64,000 nucleotides of DNA, taken from Bradyrhizobium sp. AZCC 2262. GTDB lineage: Bacteria; Pseudomonadota; Alphaproteobacteria; Rhizobiales; Xanthobacteraceae. The stretch is taken from NCBI RefSeq assembly GCF_036924535.1, contig NZ_JAZHRT010000001.1, forward strand, positions 7,812,001 to 7,876,000, written 5' to 3'. A model generated the notes under the pieces. That model was not told the DNA's origin. It made no database searches and saw only the letters and a list, made by a program, of their open reading frames with translations. Position numbers and translations under genes: made by a program. Shown here piece by piece: positions 23,722 through 33,483 of the stretch (position 1 is its first letter; every line of letters begins with the position of its first letter).

Positions 23722-24279
23722 CTAGTTGGCGAGATATTCAATCGTGTACACGTAATTCGATCCGCGGCCGACCTCCACGCGGACGACTGGCAGGAATTTC
23801 AATCGGTCATAGACGGGTGTCGTCACCTTAACTGTGCGGCCGGCGATGTCGGCAACGTATTCGCTGTTGTGCCTCCCTCGCGTTCGCAGGTTCTGAACGC
23901 GGCCTTCAAGCACGATCGGTGACTGGAAGAAGTCCTGGATCAGGATCGTGCCCATCAGGACCGCAAGGGCGGCACCACCAAGTACGGCTGCGCAGGCCCT
24001 CAATGTCGTTTTGGGAATCGACCGAAAGAAGTACCACTCCCGCAATCCGAACCAGATCAGCCAAAGCCCGAGAATGAACAGGAATAGATAAAAGTTGACG
24101 ACACCGACCAGCGAACCAGGGCCATAAGCCACCCACAGTATGACGCAAAGCGCAATTAAAGGCCCAGTGATGGCGCCGATCCACCGCAACAGCACCGGGT
24201 CACGGACGGTGTTCAGCAGCACGGCAAAAAGAATGACGAGGGGCCAAAAACAGGCTGCAAGGAAATCAGCGGTTGTCAT
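23722..24279 (-). CDS. Hypothetical inner-membrane protein
   Basis: A 185-residue protein with three or four membrane segments (about residues 5-22, 30-52, 58-80 and 92-115), followed by a soluble domain of about 70 residues with a beta-rich look (VLEGRVQNLRTRG, VADIAGRTVKVTTPVYD). I do not recognise the family. Codon choice is less GC-biased than that of neighbouring core genes, which may hint at acquisition. It lies convergent to xerC. Confidence 0.7.
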   Translation of the reverse strand: MTTADFLAACFWPLVILFAVLLNTVRDPVLLRWIGAITGPLIALCVILWVAYGPGSLVGVVNFYLFLFILGLWLIWFGLREWYFFRSIPKTTLRACAAVLGGAALAVLMGTILIQDFFQSPIVLEGRVQNLRTRGRHNSEYVADIAGRTVKVTTPVYDRLKFLPVVRVEVGRGSNYVYTIEYLAN

Positions 24280-24402
24280 ATTGAAAGCTTAAAAGGACTG
24301 ACAAAAAAATCCCTTAAAGCAACAGTTCAAATAGCGGCTGACGCTTGCTTTGAACTGGCCGTTCGGCAATCGTGAACCTGGATTTCACTGGAGAGGGACA
24401 AC

Positions 24403-24993
24403 ATGAGCGCACATGAAAGCATGGAGCATGCGGAACATGCCGAGCACGCTTCGGGCTCGAACAAGAAGATCGCGTTGCTGATCGCCGTGATCGCCTTGTT
24501 TCTGGCGCTGTCGGAAACGCTGGGCAAGGGCGCGCAGACCGAGGCCATCAGCAAGAACGTCGAGGCTTCGAACCTGTGGGCGTTCTTCCAGGCCAAGAGC
24601 ATCCGCCGCACCGTGGTGCAGGCCACCTCGGAACACGCCAAGCTCAGCATGGGGACGGTCGGTGACGATGCCGCAAAGGCGGCGCTGCAGAAGCAGATCG
24701 ACGACTGGAACAAGACCGCGCAGCGCTACCGTTCGGAGCCGGAAACCGGGGAAGGTTCGGAGGAGTTGGCAAAACGCGCCAAGCACGCCGAGCATGAGCG
24801 CGACGAGGCGACCGCAAAGTATCACCATTACGAAATCGCCTCGGCCGCCTTTCAGATCGGCATCGTGCTGGCATCCGCCACCATCATCACCGGCATGATC
24901 GTGCTGGCCTGGGTGTCAGGCATATTGGCGATGGCGGGCATTGCGATTACCGCGCTTGGCCTCTACGCGCCGCATCTGCTGCATCTGCATTGA
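24403..24993 (+). CDS. DUF4337-like membrane protein
   Basis: A 196-residue protein. A His/Glu/Ala-rich N-terminus (HAEHAEHA) precedes one membrane helix (about 22-39), a long charged helical region (about 60-140) and two closely spaced C-terminal membrane helices (about 145-192). This layout, with ALSETLGKGAQTEAI after the first helix, fits the DUF4337 family, whose function is unknown. GGAGAGGGA lies just before the ATG. It stands alone between a converging hypothetical gene and a palindromic repeat. Confidence 0.8.
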   Translation: MSAHESMEHAEHAEHASGSNKKIALLIAVIALFLALSETLGKGAQTEAISKNVEASNLWAFFQAKSIRRTVVQATSEHAKLSMGTVGDDAAKAALQKQIDDWNKTAQRYRSEPETGEGSEELAKRAKHAEHERDEATAKYHHYEIASAAFQIGIVLASATIITGMIVLAWVSGILAMAGIAITALGLYAPHLLHLH

Positions 24994-25008
24994 GTAAATG
25001 ACGCCGCT

Positions 25009-25130
25009 CGTCATCACCCGCGAAAGCGGGTGATCCAGTACGCCGCGGCTTTTCGGCTCAATCACTGCGGCCTCTGGAATACTGGGTCACCCGCCCCAGT
25101 GCGCAAGCGCGCACAAGGCGGGTGACGACA
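25009..25130. repeat. Intergenic palindromic repeat, type B copy 1
   Basis: Begins CGTCATCACCCGCGAAAGCGG, itself a small hairpin, then TGATCCAGTACGCCG, and ends with GGCGGGTGACGACA. Shares the words GATCCAGTACGCCG with copies at about 29.4, 60.7 and 62.4 kb. It lies between two converging genes. Confidence 0.85.
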
Positions 25131-25141
25131 AGTGAGAAGCG

Positions 25142-25672
25142 TCAACGCGCTTCGTGCACGCTCTTGCGAAAGCGCTGGATCAGCCGCAGCGTACGCGATG
25201 ACCAGCTGTCGCCGCCACCACGCAGAACTTCCTTTATGCGCTGCTTGATCGGCTCGACCAGCGCCGCCGCCTTGGCGCGCATCGCCATGATGAACTCATA
25301 GACCTTCTTGAACCACGCCATCTGCAGGAGTTTTGTGCGCGTTACGTCGAAAATGAAGGCGGTGACGCCGACGCCAACGAGCTTCCCGAACACGATAACG
25401 AGGCAGGCGCTGAGCCAATATTCATTGGCCAGCAGCCAGAGGCCGACCAGCTTGAGCGGAAACAGCGGCAGCACCGGCACCGCAAACACGATCAGCGTCA
25501 TCGCCGGCGACAACGTATCGACGCGCTCGGCCAGCCATTGCTTGAATGCGCGCAGCGGGATCAGCGCAACGATGCGCTCGACGATCGGTTCGAGATGATC
25601 CCACAGCCAGGCTTCGATCAGGAAGACGACCGCAAGCAGGACCCAGAACGGCTGTAACAGGCGGCGCATCAT
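25142..25672 (-). CDS. Hypothetical membrane protein
   Basis: A 176-residue protein with an N-terminal hydrophobic helix (about 8-26), two central membrane segments (about 55-75 and 85-110) and a basic, helical C-terminal tail (about 118-176, rich in Lys and Arg). The gene is coding in style, with a clean ATGATG start, but I recognise no named domain. It lies downstream of lpdA on the same strand, separated by a palindromic element, and is probably its own unit. Confidence 0.75.
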   Translation of the reverse strand: MMRRLLQPFWVLLAVVFLIEAWLWDHLEPIVERIVALIPLRAFKQWLAERVDTLSPAMTLIVFAVPVLPLFPLKLVGLWLLANEYWLSACLVIVFGKLVGVGVTAFIFDVTRTKLLQMAWFKKVYEFIMAMRAKAAALVEPIKQRIKEVLRGGGDSWSSRTLRLIQRFRKSVHEAR

Positions 25673-25686
25673 CGATTTGATCTCTA

Positions 25687-25720
25687 GAGCGCAATGACGC
25701 CCGTCGGGGTCATTCCGCTC
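25687..25720. repeat. Short imperfect palindrome between lpdA and a hypothetical gene
   Basis: GAGCGCAATGAC and GTCATTCCGCTC pair with one mismatch around a 10-base loop. I recall similar TCTAGAGCG...CGCTCTA elements as common in Bradyrhizobium intergenic DNA. Confidence 0.6.
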
Positions 25721-25807
25721 TATCTCTTTGTTGAAAGCGTGATCTTTTCGAGGAACCGAATACCTGCTTATTCAACCATGCTCTACCCGGTATGTACCGG
25801 ATATAGA

Positions 25808-27211
25808 TCACATATGGATGGCGCGTTTGCCGACCGCAAGCGCGGCTTCCTTGATGGCTTCCGAGCGCGTCGGGTGAGCATGGCATGTGCGTGCCAGATC
25901 TTCGGCGGAGCCGCCGAATTCCATCAGAACGCAGGCTTCATGGATCATTTCGCCGGCTTCGCGGCCGACGATGTGCACGCCGAGCACGCGGTCGGTCTTC
26001 GCATCTGCGAGAATCTTCACGAAACCGTCAGTGGTCTGGTTGACCTTGGAGCGGCCGTTGGCGGTGAACGGAAATTTACCGGAGGTATAGGCGACGCCCG
26101 CCTGCTTCAACTCTTCCTCGGTCTTGCCGACCGACGACACTTCCGGCGTGGTATACACGACGCCTGGAATAACGTCGTAGTTCACGTGGCCGGCTTTCCC
26201 CGCGATGATTTCAGCGCAGGCGACGCCTTCGTCCTCGGCCTTGTGCGCGAGCATCGGTCCCGCCACCACGTCACCGATCGCATAGACACCCTTCACGGTG
26301 GTTGCGAAATGCGCGTCGATCTGCACCCGCCCGCGATTGTCGAGCGCGATGCCGGCTTCCTTCAGCCCTAGCCCTTCGGTGTAAGGGACGCGGCCGATGC
26401 AGACGAGGACGACATCGGTTTCGAGCGTTTCCGCCGTTCCGCCCGCCGCCGGCTCAACCGTCGCCTGCAACGTCTTGCCCGACGTATCGACGCCGGTGAC
26501 CTTGGCACCCAGCTTGAACGCAAAACCCTGCTTTTCGAGCATTCGCTGGAATTGTTTCGCCACTTCGCCGTCCATGCCGGGCAGGATGCGGTCGAGGAAT
26601 TCGACCACCATGACCTCAGCGCCGAGCCGTTTCCAGACCGAGCCGAGTTCAAGCCCGATCACGCCGGCACCGATGATCAGCAGCTTCTCCGGCACTTTCT
26701 CCAGCGACAGCGCGCCGGTCGACGACACGACGCGCTTCTCGTCAATCTCGATGCCCTTCAGCCGCGCGATATCCGAGCCGGTGGCGATGACGATATTTTT
26801 GGTCTCGACCGTCTGCGCCTTGCCGTCGCTGCCCGTGACCTCGACCTTGCCGGCGCCGAGGATCTTGCCCTTGCCGCTGATGACATCAATCTTGTTTTTC
26901 TTCATCAGGAACTCGACGCCCTTGACGTTGCCGTCGATGCCCTGCTGCTTGAAGTTCATCATCGACGGCAGATCGAGCTTTGGCGTGGAAACGCTGACGC
27001 CCATCTTGGCAAAGGAGTGCGCCGCCTCCTCGAACATCTCGGAGGCATGCAGCAGCGCCTTCGACGGCATGCAGCCGACATTGAGGCAGGTGCCGCCCAG
27101 CGTCGGATTCTTCTCGACCACGGCGACCTTCATGCCGAGTTGCGCCGCGCGCACCGCGCAGACATATCCGCCCGGGCCGGTGCCGATGACGACGAGATCG
27201 TAGGAAGCCAT
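25808..27211 (-). CDS. lpdA: Dihydrolipoyl dehydrogenase (E3)
   Basis: FAD flavoprotein that reoxidises the lipoyl arms of 2-oxoacid dehydrogenase complexes and passes electrons to NAD. The 467-residue protein has the FAD fingerprint [10 protein letters not shown], the redox disulfide CLNVGC (in [17 protein letters not shown]), an NAD Rossmann motif ([13 protein letters not shown]) and the C-terminal His-Glu pair in [11 protein letters not shown]. It is the last enzyme gene of the TCA block and presumably serves the OdhA-OdhB complex encoded upstream. Confidence 0.97.
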   Translation of the reverse strand: MASYDLVVIGTGPGGYVCAVRAAQLGMKVAVVEKNPTLGGTCLNVGCMPSKALLHASEMFEEAAHSFAKMGVSVSTPKLDLPSMMNFKQQGIDGNVKGVEFLMKKNKIDVISGKGKILGAGKVEVTGSDGKAQTVETKNIVIATGSDIARLKGIEIDEKRVVSSTGALSLEKVPEKLLIIGAGVIGLELGSVWKRLGAEVMVVEFLDRILPGMDGEVAKQFQRMLEKQGFAFKLGAKVTGVDTSGKTLQATVEPAAGGTAETLETDVVLVCIGRVPYTEGLGLKEAGIALDNRGRVQIDAHFATTVKGVYAIGDVVAGPMLAHKAEDEGVACAEIIAGKAGHVNYDVIPGVVYTTPEVSSVGKTEEELKQAGVAYTSGKFPFTANGRSKVNQTTDGFVKILADAKTDRVLGVHIVGREAGEMIHEACVLMEFGGSAEDLARTCHAHPTRSEAIKEAALAVGKRAIHM

Positions 27212-27245
27212 GATGAAGTCCTGTAGCTGAGAAACGTGTCAGGTA

Positions 27246-27995
27246 TTACCGCCCACCCGAGACATCAAGGATGGCGCTGGTGACGTAGGAAGCCTCGTCC
27301 GAGATCAGCCAGACGATGGCATTGGCGATTTCATCCGCGGTGCCGACGCGCTTCATCGGCACCATGTGCGCGAGCCGGTGCGCGCGATCGGGCTCGCCGC
27401 CAGAGGCGTGAATGTCGGTGTCGATCAATCCCGGACGGATCGCGGCCACGCGAATGCCCTCACCCGCCACCTCATAGCCGAGTCCGATGGTGAAGGAATC
27501 GATCGCGCCCTTGGAAGCCGCATAATCGACATAGGTATTGGGCGCGCCGAGTTTCGCCGCAACCGAGGAAAGGTTGACGATGACGCCGCCCTCGCCGCCA
27601 TGCTTGGTCGACATGCGCTTGACGGCCTCGCGCGCGCATAAAATGCTGCCGGTGACGTTGATCGCCATCACGCGCTGAATGCGCTCGGCCGACATCTCGT
27701 CGACCCGCACACCACTCTTGCCGACAATGCCGCCATTGTTGACGAGAGCCCCGAGCGTGCCGAACTGGTCGGCGGCTTCGAACAGCTTGAGGATATCGCT
27801 CTCCTCGGCGACATCGCATTTCACCGCGACGGCCTTGCCGTTCTTGCGCTCGATTTCGGCAACGACTTCCTTCGCGGCCGCCTCGTTACTGGCGTAACCG
27901 ACAACCACGCGAAAGCCGCGCGCTGCGGCAGCGATGGCGGTAGCGCGGCCGATGCCGCGGCTGCCGCCGGTGATCACAACAACCTTGTCCGTCAC
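27246..27995 (-). CDS. SDR-family NAD(P)-dependent oxidoreductase
   Basis: Short-chain dehydrogenase of 249 residues: cofactor motif TGGSRGIGRA, the NNGG strand-4 motif (VNNGGIV), the catalytic YxxxK (YVDYAASKGA), and a preceding Ser (LSSVAAK). Substrate unknown. A GTG next to a GGGGG sequence is chosen as start (MTDKVVVITGG); a GTG four codons upstream is also possible. It lies between odhB and lpdA in the same orientation, with a GC hairpin but no T-run before it, so it is probably co-transcribed with TCA genes. Confidence 0.9.
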   Translation of the reverse strand: MTDKVVVITGGSRGIGRATAIAAAARGFRVVVGYASNEAAAKEVVAEIERKNGKAVAVKCDVAEESDILKLFEAADQFGTLGALVNNGGIVGKSGVRVDEMSAERIQRVMAINVTGSILCAREAVKRMSTKHGGEGGVIVNLSSVAAKLGAPNTYVDYAASKGAIDSFTIGLGYEVAGEGIRVAAIRPGLIDTDIHASGGEPDRAHRLAHMVPMKRVGTADEIANAIVWLISDEASYVTSAILDVSGGR

Positions 27996-28075
27996 ATCAG
28001 CCCCCACAAATCAACGCGCATCGATCCACGGCTCGCGACGCCGGCTTGGGCGCCGGCGTCGGCCAGCGTGATATG

Positions 28076-29317
28076 TCAGAGATCCAGCACCAGACGCGCC
28101 GGGTCTTCCAGACTTTCCTTGACGCGCACCAGGAACGTCACCGCTTCCTTGCCGTCGATCACGCGGTGATCGTAGGACAGCGCCAGATACATCATCGGGC
28201 GGACCTCGATCTTACCGCCGACCACCATCGGCCGTTCCTGGATCTTGTGCATGCCAAGAATGCCGGACTGCGGCGCGTTCAGGATCGGCGTCGACATCAG
28301 CGAACCGTAGATGCCGCCATTGGTGATGGTGAAGGTGCCGCCCTGCATCTCGTCGATCTTGAGCTGGCCATCGCGGGCGCGGCGGCCGAAATCGGCGATT
28401 CCCTTTTCGATGTCGGAGATCGACTTGTGGTCGCAGTCGCGCACCACGGGGACCACAAGGCCCTTGTCGGTGCCGACGGCGACGCCGATGTGGTAATAAT
28501 TCTTGTAGATCAAATCGGTGCCGTCGATCTCGGCATTGACCGCCGGAATGTCCTTCAACCCCTGCACGACGGCCTTGGTGAAGAAGCCCATGAAGCCGAG
28601 CTTGGAGCCATGCTTCTTCTCGAAAACGTCCTTGTACTGCGCGCGCATCGCCATGATGTGGGTCATGTCGACCTCGTTGAAGGTCGTGAGCATCGCGGCG
28701 GTGTTCTGCACATCCTTCAGCCGCCGCGCGATGGTCTGGCGCAGCCGCGTCATCTTCACGCGTTCTTCGCGCGCGGCGTCATCGGCCGGCGTCGGCGCGC
28801 GCACCTGCACGGATGCCGCTGGCTGATTGACCGGCGTCGGCGCAGACGCCGCCTTCTCGATCGCGGCCAGCATGTCGCCCTTGGTGACGCGGCCATCCTT
28901 GCCGGAACCGGGAACGGTCGCGGCATGGATGCCGCTTTCGGCGGAGAGTTTTCGAACCGAAGGGGCCAGCGGCGCATCAGCTGCCATAGCCTTCGAGGCC
29001 GCAGCAGGCGCGGCGGCGGGCGCAGCAGCGGGAGCGGCGGCCTTGGCAGGCGCGGCCGCGGCCGGCCTGGCGCCGCCGGCCGCGCCTTCATTGATCTGCC
29101 CGAGCAGCCCGCCGACGGCGACCGTCTCGCCGTCCTTGGCCGCGATCTCGCCGAGCACACCGGCGGATGGCGCCGGCACTTCGATGGTGACCTTGTCGGT
29201 CTCAAGCTCCACCAACGGCTCGTCCACCGCCACGGCGTCGCCCGCCTTCTTGAACCAGCGGCCGATGGTGGCTTCCGTCACGGACTCGCCGAGCGTCGGA
29301 ACACGAATTTCAGTCAT
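28076..29317 (-). CDS. sucB: 2-oxoglutarate dehydrogenase E2, dihydrolipoyl succinyltransferase
   Basis: Core of the 2-oxoglutarate dehydrogenase complex; transfers succinyl from lipoate to CoA. The 413-residue protein has one lipoyl domain (about 1-78, lipoylated Lys in ETDKVTIEV), an Ala/Pro linker, a peripheral subunit-binding domain (about 115-150), and the catalytic acyltransferase domain (about 180-413) with the active-site [13 protein letters not shown]. It follows sucA by 150 bases, a gap occupied by a palindromic repeat. Often called odhB in this lineage. Confidence 0.97.
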   Translation of the reverse strand: MTEIRVPTLGESVTEATIGRWFKKAGDAVAVDEPLVELETDKVTIEVPAPSAGVLGEIAAKDGETVAVGGLLGQINEGAAGGARPAAAAPAKAAAPAAAPAAAPAAASKAMAADAPLAPSVRKLSAESGIHAATVPGSGKDGRVTKGDMLAAIEKAASAPTPVNQPAASVQVRAPTPADDAAREERVKMTRLRQTIARRLKDVQNTAAMLTTFNEVDMTHIMAMRAQYKDVFEKKHGSKLGFMGFFTKAVVQGLKDIPAVNAEIDGTDLIYKNYYHIGVAVGTDKGLVVPVVRDCDHKSISDIEKGIADFGRRARDGQLKIDEMQGGTFTITNGGIYGSLMSTPILNAPQSGILGMHKIQERPMVVGGKIEVRPMMYLALSYDHRVIDGKEAVTFLVRVKESLEDPARLVLDL

Positions 29318-29361
29318 TGTCTTTTCCTCAATACCCTTAAGCAGTCATCAGTTCCAAAGCG

Positions 29362-29463
29362 GTCATCGCCCGCGAAGGCGGGCGATCCAGTACGCCGAGG
29401 CGGTCATGATTGAATTCTAACGGCGCCGGGTACTGGATGCCCCGCCTTCGCGGGGCATGACGG
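29362..29463. repeat. Intergenic palindromic repeat, type B copy 2
   Basis: GTCATCGCCCGCGAAGGCGG, then GCGATCCAGTACGCCG, and at the far end ACTGGATGCCCCGCC with GCGGGGCATGAC. Fills the gap between sucA and sucB inside the TCA operon. Confidence 0.85.
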
Positions 29464-29467
29464 GCTC

Positions 29468-32425
29468 CTAGTTCAGCGCCTCATCCAGCAGAGCCTTGAG
29501 CTGCGCCAGATGCTTCGACATCAAACCGGTGGCGGTTGCGGCCGACGCCGCGCGGCCCGCGTAACGCGGACGGCGGTTCGGCGCATGGATCTGGTTCAGC
29601 ACCCATTCGAGATAGGGCTCCATGAAGTGCCATGCGCCCATGTTGCGCGGCTCTTCCTGGCACCAGACCACTTCGGCGTTCTTGAAGCGCGAAAGCTCCT
29701 GCACCAGCGCCTTGAGCGGCACCGGATAGAGCTGCTCGACGCGCATGATGTAGATGTCGTCGATATCGCGCTTCTCGCGCTCGTCGTAGATGTCGTAATA
29801 GACCTTGCCCGCGCACAGCACGACGCGGCGGATCTTGTCGTCCGCCACCAGCTTGGTCTTCTCGTCGGGCTGCATCTGGGCGTCGTCGTACAGGATGCGG
29901 TGGAAGGTGGTGTCCGCTCCCAGTTCGTCGAGCCGCGAAACCGCGCGCTTGTGCCGCAGCAGCGACTTCGGCGTCATCATGATCAGCGGTTTGCGGATTT
30001 CGCGATGCAGCTGGCGCCGCAGCACGTGGAAGTAATTCGCGGGCGTGGTGGGATACACCACCTGCATGTTGTCTTCGGCGCACATCTGCAGGAAGCGCTC
30101 GAGCCGCGCCGAGGAATGCTCCGGCCCCTGCCCTTCATAGCCATGCGGCAGCAGGCAGACGAGGCCGGACATGCGCAGCCATTTGCGCTCGCCCGACGAG
30201 ATGAACTGGTCGAACAGCACCTGGGCGCCGTTGGCGAAGTCGCCAAACTGCGCTTCCCACATCGCCAGCGCCTTCGGCTCGGCGAGCGAATAGCCGTACT
30301 CGAAGCCGAGCACCGCCTCTTCCGACAGAAGCGAGTTGATGACCTCGTAATGGCCCTGGTCGTGGCCGAGATGGTTGAACGGCGTGTAGCGGCTCTCGTC
30401 TTCCTGGTCGATCAACACCGAATGGCGCTGCGAAAATGTGCCGCGCTCGCTGTCCTGTCCCGACAGCCGGACGTGGCGGCCTTCCTGCAGCAGCGTGCAG
30501 AACGCCAGCGCCTCGCCGGTCGCCCAGTCGATGCCGACGCCATTGTCGATGGCTTTGGCGCGATTTTCCAGGAAGCGCTGGATGGTGCGGTGAACCCGAA
30601 AACCGTCCGGCACCCTGGTGATCTTGCGCCCGATATCCTTCAGGACGCTGATGTCGACGCCGGTAACGCCGCGCCGGGCCTCCTCTTCCTGATCGGCGGA
30701 CTTGAAGCCCGCCCACTTGCCGTCGAGCCAGTCGGCCTTGTTGGGCTTGTAGCCGGAACCTGCCTCAAGCTCGGCATCGAGCCGCGCGCGCCAGTCGGCC
30801 TTGGCCTTCTCGACCTCGCCCTCGGTCATCACGCCGTCGGCGATCAGCCGCTTGGAATAAATCTCGACCGTACCGGGATGCAGCGCGATCTTCTTGTACA
30901 TCACCGGCTGGGTGAACGCGGGCTCGTCACCCTCATTGTGACCGTGGCGGCGGTAGCAGAACATGTCGATGACGACGGGCTTGTGGAACTTCTGTCGGAA
31001 CTCGATCGCAACCTTGGCTGCGAACACGACGGCTTCCGGATCGTCGCCGTTCACGTGGAAGATCGGCGCGTCGATCATCTTCGCCACGTCGGACGGATAG
31101 GGCGAGGAGCGCGAGTACCGCGGATAGGTGGTGAAGCCGATCTGATTGTTGACGATGAAATGCAGCGAGCCGCCGGTGCGGTAGCCCTTCAGGTCGGACA
31201 GGCTGAAGCATTCCGCCACCACGCCCTGGCCGGCGAACGCCGCGTCGCCGTGCATCAGCATCGGCAGCACGGAAATACGCATGTCCGGCGGATCACCGTG
31301 CTGGTCCTGCTTTGCGCGCACCTTGCCGAGCACGACGGGATCGACGATTTCGAGATGCGAGGGGTTGGCGGTCAGCGACAGATGGATCTTGTTGTTGTCG
31401 AACTCGCGGTCGCTCGATGCGCCGAGATGGTATTTGACGTCGCCGGAACCTTCGACCGCGTCCGGATTGGCGGAGCCGCCCTTGAATTCATGAAACAGCG
31501 CGCGATGCGGCTTGCCCATCACCTGGGTCAGCACGTTGAGGCGGCCGCGATGCGGCATGCCCAAAACGATCTCCTTCACGCCGAGATTGCCGCCGCGCTT
31601 GATGATCTGCTCCAGCGCCGGGATCAGCGATTCAGCGCCGTCGAGGCCAAAGCGCTTGGTGCCGGTGAACTTGAGGTCGCAGAATTTCTCAAAGCCTTCG
31701 GCCTCGATCAGCTTGTTCAGGATCGCGCGACGGCCCTCGCGGGTGAAACTGATTTCCTTGTCCGGCCCCTCGATACGCTCCTGGATCCAGGCCTTCTGCG
31801 CCGCGTTGGTGATGTGCATGAACTCGACGCCGAGCGTCTGGCAGTAGGTGCGCTCGCAGATCGCGACGATCTCGCGAAGCGTGCCGTATTCGAGGCTAAG
31901 CACGTGGTCGAGGAAGATCTTGCGGTCGAAGTCAGCCTCGCTGAAGCCATAGGTGCGCGGATCGAGCTCTTCGCGATCGCGCTGCGCCTCGATGCCGAGC
32001 GGATCGAGCTTGGCGTGGAAATGACCGCGCATCCGGTAGGCACGGATCAGCATCAAGGCACGGACCGAATCGCGGGTCGCCTGGTTGACGTCGGCAGCCG
32101 ATAGTTCCGCGCCCTTGGCCTGCGCCTTAGCGGCGAGCTTGGCGCCGACCGCCTTTTCGACGGTGATCCAGTTGCCGTCCAGCGCCGAGGTCAGTTCGTC
32201 GCGCGGGGTCAGTGGCCAGTTGTCGCGGCCCCAGGAGGGACCCTCGGCGTTCTTCTGGACGTCGGCCGGGGTGTCTTTCAGGCTCTTGAAGAACTCCTGC
32301 CACTCGGCATCGACCGACTCGGGGTCCTGCTCGTAGCGGGCGTAGAGGTCGTCGATGTAGGTGGCGTTGGTGCCTTGCAAAAATGAGGAGAGAGCAAATG
32401 CTGCGTTCGCGTCCTGGCGAGACAT
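29468..32425 (-). CDS. sucA: 2-oxoglutarate dehydrogenase E1
   Basis: Thiamine-diphosphate enzyme that decarboxylates 2-oxoglutarate and hands succinyl to the E2 lipoyl arm. The 985-residue protein has the N-terminal E2-binding helix (NATYIDDLYARYEQDP), GMPHRGRLNVL, the diphosphate/Mg motif region GDAAFAGQG, and a C-terminal half with GTFSQRHSVLIDQE and LLPHGYEGQGPEHSSAR. Length is typical for OdhA. A 134-base gap from sucD may hold its own promoter. Confidence 0.97.
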   Translation of the reverse strand: MSRQDANAAFALSSFLQGTNATYIDDLYARYEQDPESVDAEWQEFFKSLKDTPADVQKNAEGPSWGRDNWPLTPRDELTSALDGNWITVEKAVGAKLAAKAQAKGAELSAADVNQATRDSVRALMLIRAYRMRGHFHAKLDPLGIEAQRDREELDPRTYGFSEADFDRKIFLDHVLSLEYGTLREIVAICERTYCQTLGVEFMHITNAAQKAWIQERIEGPDKEISFTREGRRAILNKLIEAEGFEKFCDLKFTGTKRFGLDGAESLIPALEQIIKRGGNLGVKEIVLGMPHRGRLNVLTQVMGKPHRALFHEFKGGSANPDAVEGSGDVKYHLGASSDREFDNNKIHLSLTANPSHLEIVDPVVLGKVRAKQDQHGDPPDMRISVLPMLMHGDAAFAGQGVVAECFSLSDLKGYRTGGSLHFIVNNQIGFTTYPRYSRSSPYPSDVAKMIDAPIFHVNGDDPEAVVFAAKVAIEFRQKFHKPVVIDMFCYRRHGHNEGDEPAFTQPVMYKKIALHPGTVEIYSKRLIADGVMTEGEVEKAKADWRARLDAELEAGSGYKPNKADWLDGKWAGFKSADQEEEARRGVTGVDISVLKDIGRKITRVPDGFRVHRTIQRFLENRAKAIDNGVGIDWATGEALAFCTLLQEGRHVRLSGQDSERGTFSQRHSVLIDQEDESRYTPFNHLGHDQGHYEVINSLLSEEAVLGFEYGYSLAEPKALAMWEAQFGDFANGAQVLFDQFISSGERKWLRMSGLVCLLPHGYEGQGPEHSSARLERFLQMCAEDNMQVVYPTTPANYFHVLRRQLHREIRKPLIMMTPKSLLRHKRAVSRLDELGADTTFHRILYDDAQMQPDEKTKLVADDKIRRVVLCAGKVYYDIYDEREKRDIDDIYIMRVEQLYPVPLKALVQELSRFKNAEVVWCQEEPRNMGAWHFMEPYLEWVLNQIHAPNRRPRYAGRAASAATATGLMSKHLAQLKALLDEALN

Positions 32426-32559
32426 GATGGCGTCCTGGTGATTTTCGGTTTGCGCGTAGAAGACGGCGCATCGCCAATCCGGAAACCGGATCAGCGGGAT
32501 AAAGTACCCTTTACCCTATTTAGTGCGAAACTTCGCCCCGAAAAGAACCAAGAATTGAA

Positions 32560-33444
32560 TTAAGATTTCAATTTTTCGGCAAGGGTATGTCCGAGCCGCG
32601 CCGGCGACGGAGAGACCGTAATTCCGGCCGATTCCATGGCCGCCGTCTTGGATCCGGCGTCGCCCTTGCCGCCGGAGATGATCGCGCCGGCATGGCCCAT
32701 GCGGCGGCCGGGAGGGGCAGTGACGCCGGCGATGAAGCCGACCATCGGCTTCTTGCGGCCACGCCTGGCCTGGTCCTTGATGAACTGGGCGGCGTCTTCT
32801 TCCGCCGAGCCGCCGATTTCGCCGATCATGATGATCGAGGTGGTCTTGGGATCGGCCAAAAACATCTCCAGCACGTCGATGAATTCGGTGCCCTTGACCG
32901 GGTCGCCGCCGATGCCGACCGCGGTGGTCTGGCCGAGGCCTTCCTGGGTGGTCTGGAACACGGCCTCATAGGTCAACGTGCCGGAGCGGGAAACGATCCC
33001 GACGCTGCCGGGCTTGAAGATATTGGCCGGCATGATGCCGATCTTGCACTCGCCCGCGGTCATCACGCCCGGGCAGTTCGGCCCGATCAGGCGCGACTTC
33101 GATCCGGACAGCGAGCGCTTCACACGCACCATGTCGAGCACCGGAATGCCCTCGGTGATGCAGACGATCAGGGGAATTTCCGCATCGATCGCCTCGCAGA
33201 TCGCGTCCGCCGCGCCCGGCGGCGGCACGTAGATCACGGAGGCGTCGGCCCCGGTCTTTTCGCGCGCCTCGGCGACGGTGTCGAAGACAGGCAGGTTCAG
33301 GTGCTTGGAGCCGCCCTTACCCGGCGAGGTGCCGCCGACCATCTTGGTGCCGTAAGCGATCGCGGCCTCCGAATGGAACGTGCCGTTCTTGCCGGTAAAA
33401 CCCTGGCAGATGACTTTGGTATTCTTGTCGATCAGAACGGACAT
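32560..33444 (-). CDS. sucD: Succinyl-CoA synthetase alpha subunit
   Basis: Alpha subunit of the nucleotide-forming succinate-CoA ligase. The 294-residue protein has the CoA-binding Rossmann fold ([16 protein letters not shown]), GPNCPGVMT, and the phosphorylated active-site His in [15 protein letters not shown]. In most genomes it directly follows sucC; here a small DUF1579-like gene intervenes, ending 39 bases before the start. Confidence 0.97.
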   Translation of the reverse strand: MSVLIDKNTKVICQGFTGKNGTFHSEAAIAYGTKMVGGTSPGKGGSKHLNLPVFDTVAEAREKTGADASVIYVPPPGAADAICEAIDAEIPLIVCITEGIPVLDMVRVKRSLSGSKSRLIGPNCPGVMTAGECKIGIMPANIFKPGSVGIVSRSGTLTYEAVFQTTQEGLGQTTAVGIGGDPVKGTEFIDVLEMFLADPKTTSIIMIGEIGGSAEEDAAQFIKDQARRGRKKPMVGFIAGVTAPPGRRMGHAGAIISGGKGDAGSKTAAMESAGITVSPSPARLGHTLAEKLKS

Positions 33445-33483
33445 GATTGAGGACGCTTTCGTAGGTGATCGGGAACGATGGGT

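Noticed and set aside
28036..28061. CGACGCCGGC/GCCGGCGTCG hairpin between sucB and the SDR gene
   Set aside because: Stable, but without a T-run on the minus strand; may be a pause site, not a terminator.
29510..32104. 864-codon open frame on the + strand across sucA
   Set aside because: Opposite to complete sucA; same compositional shadow.
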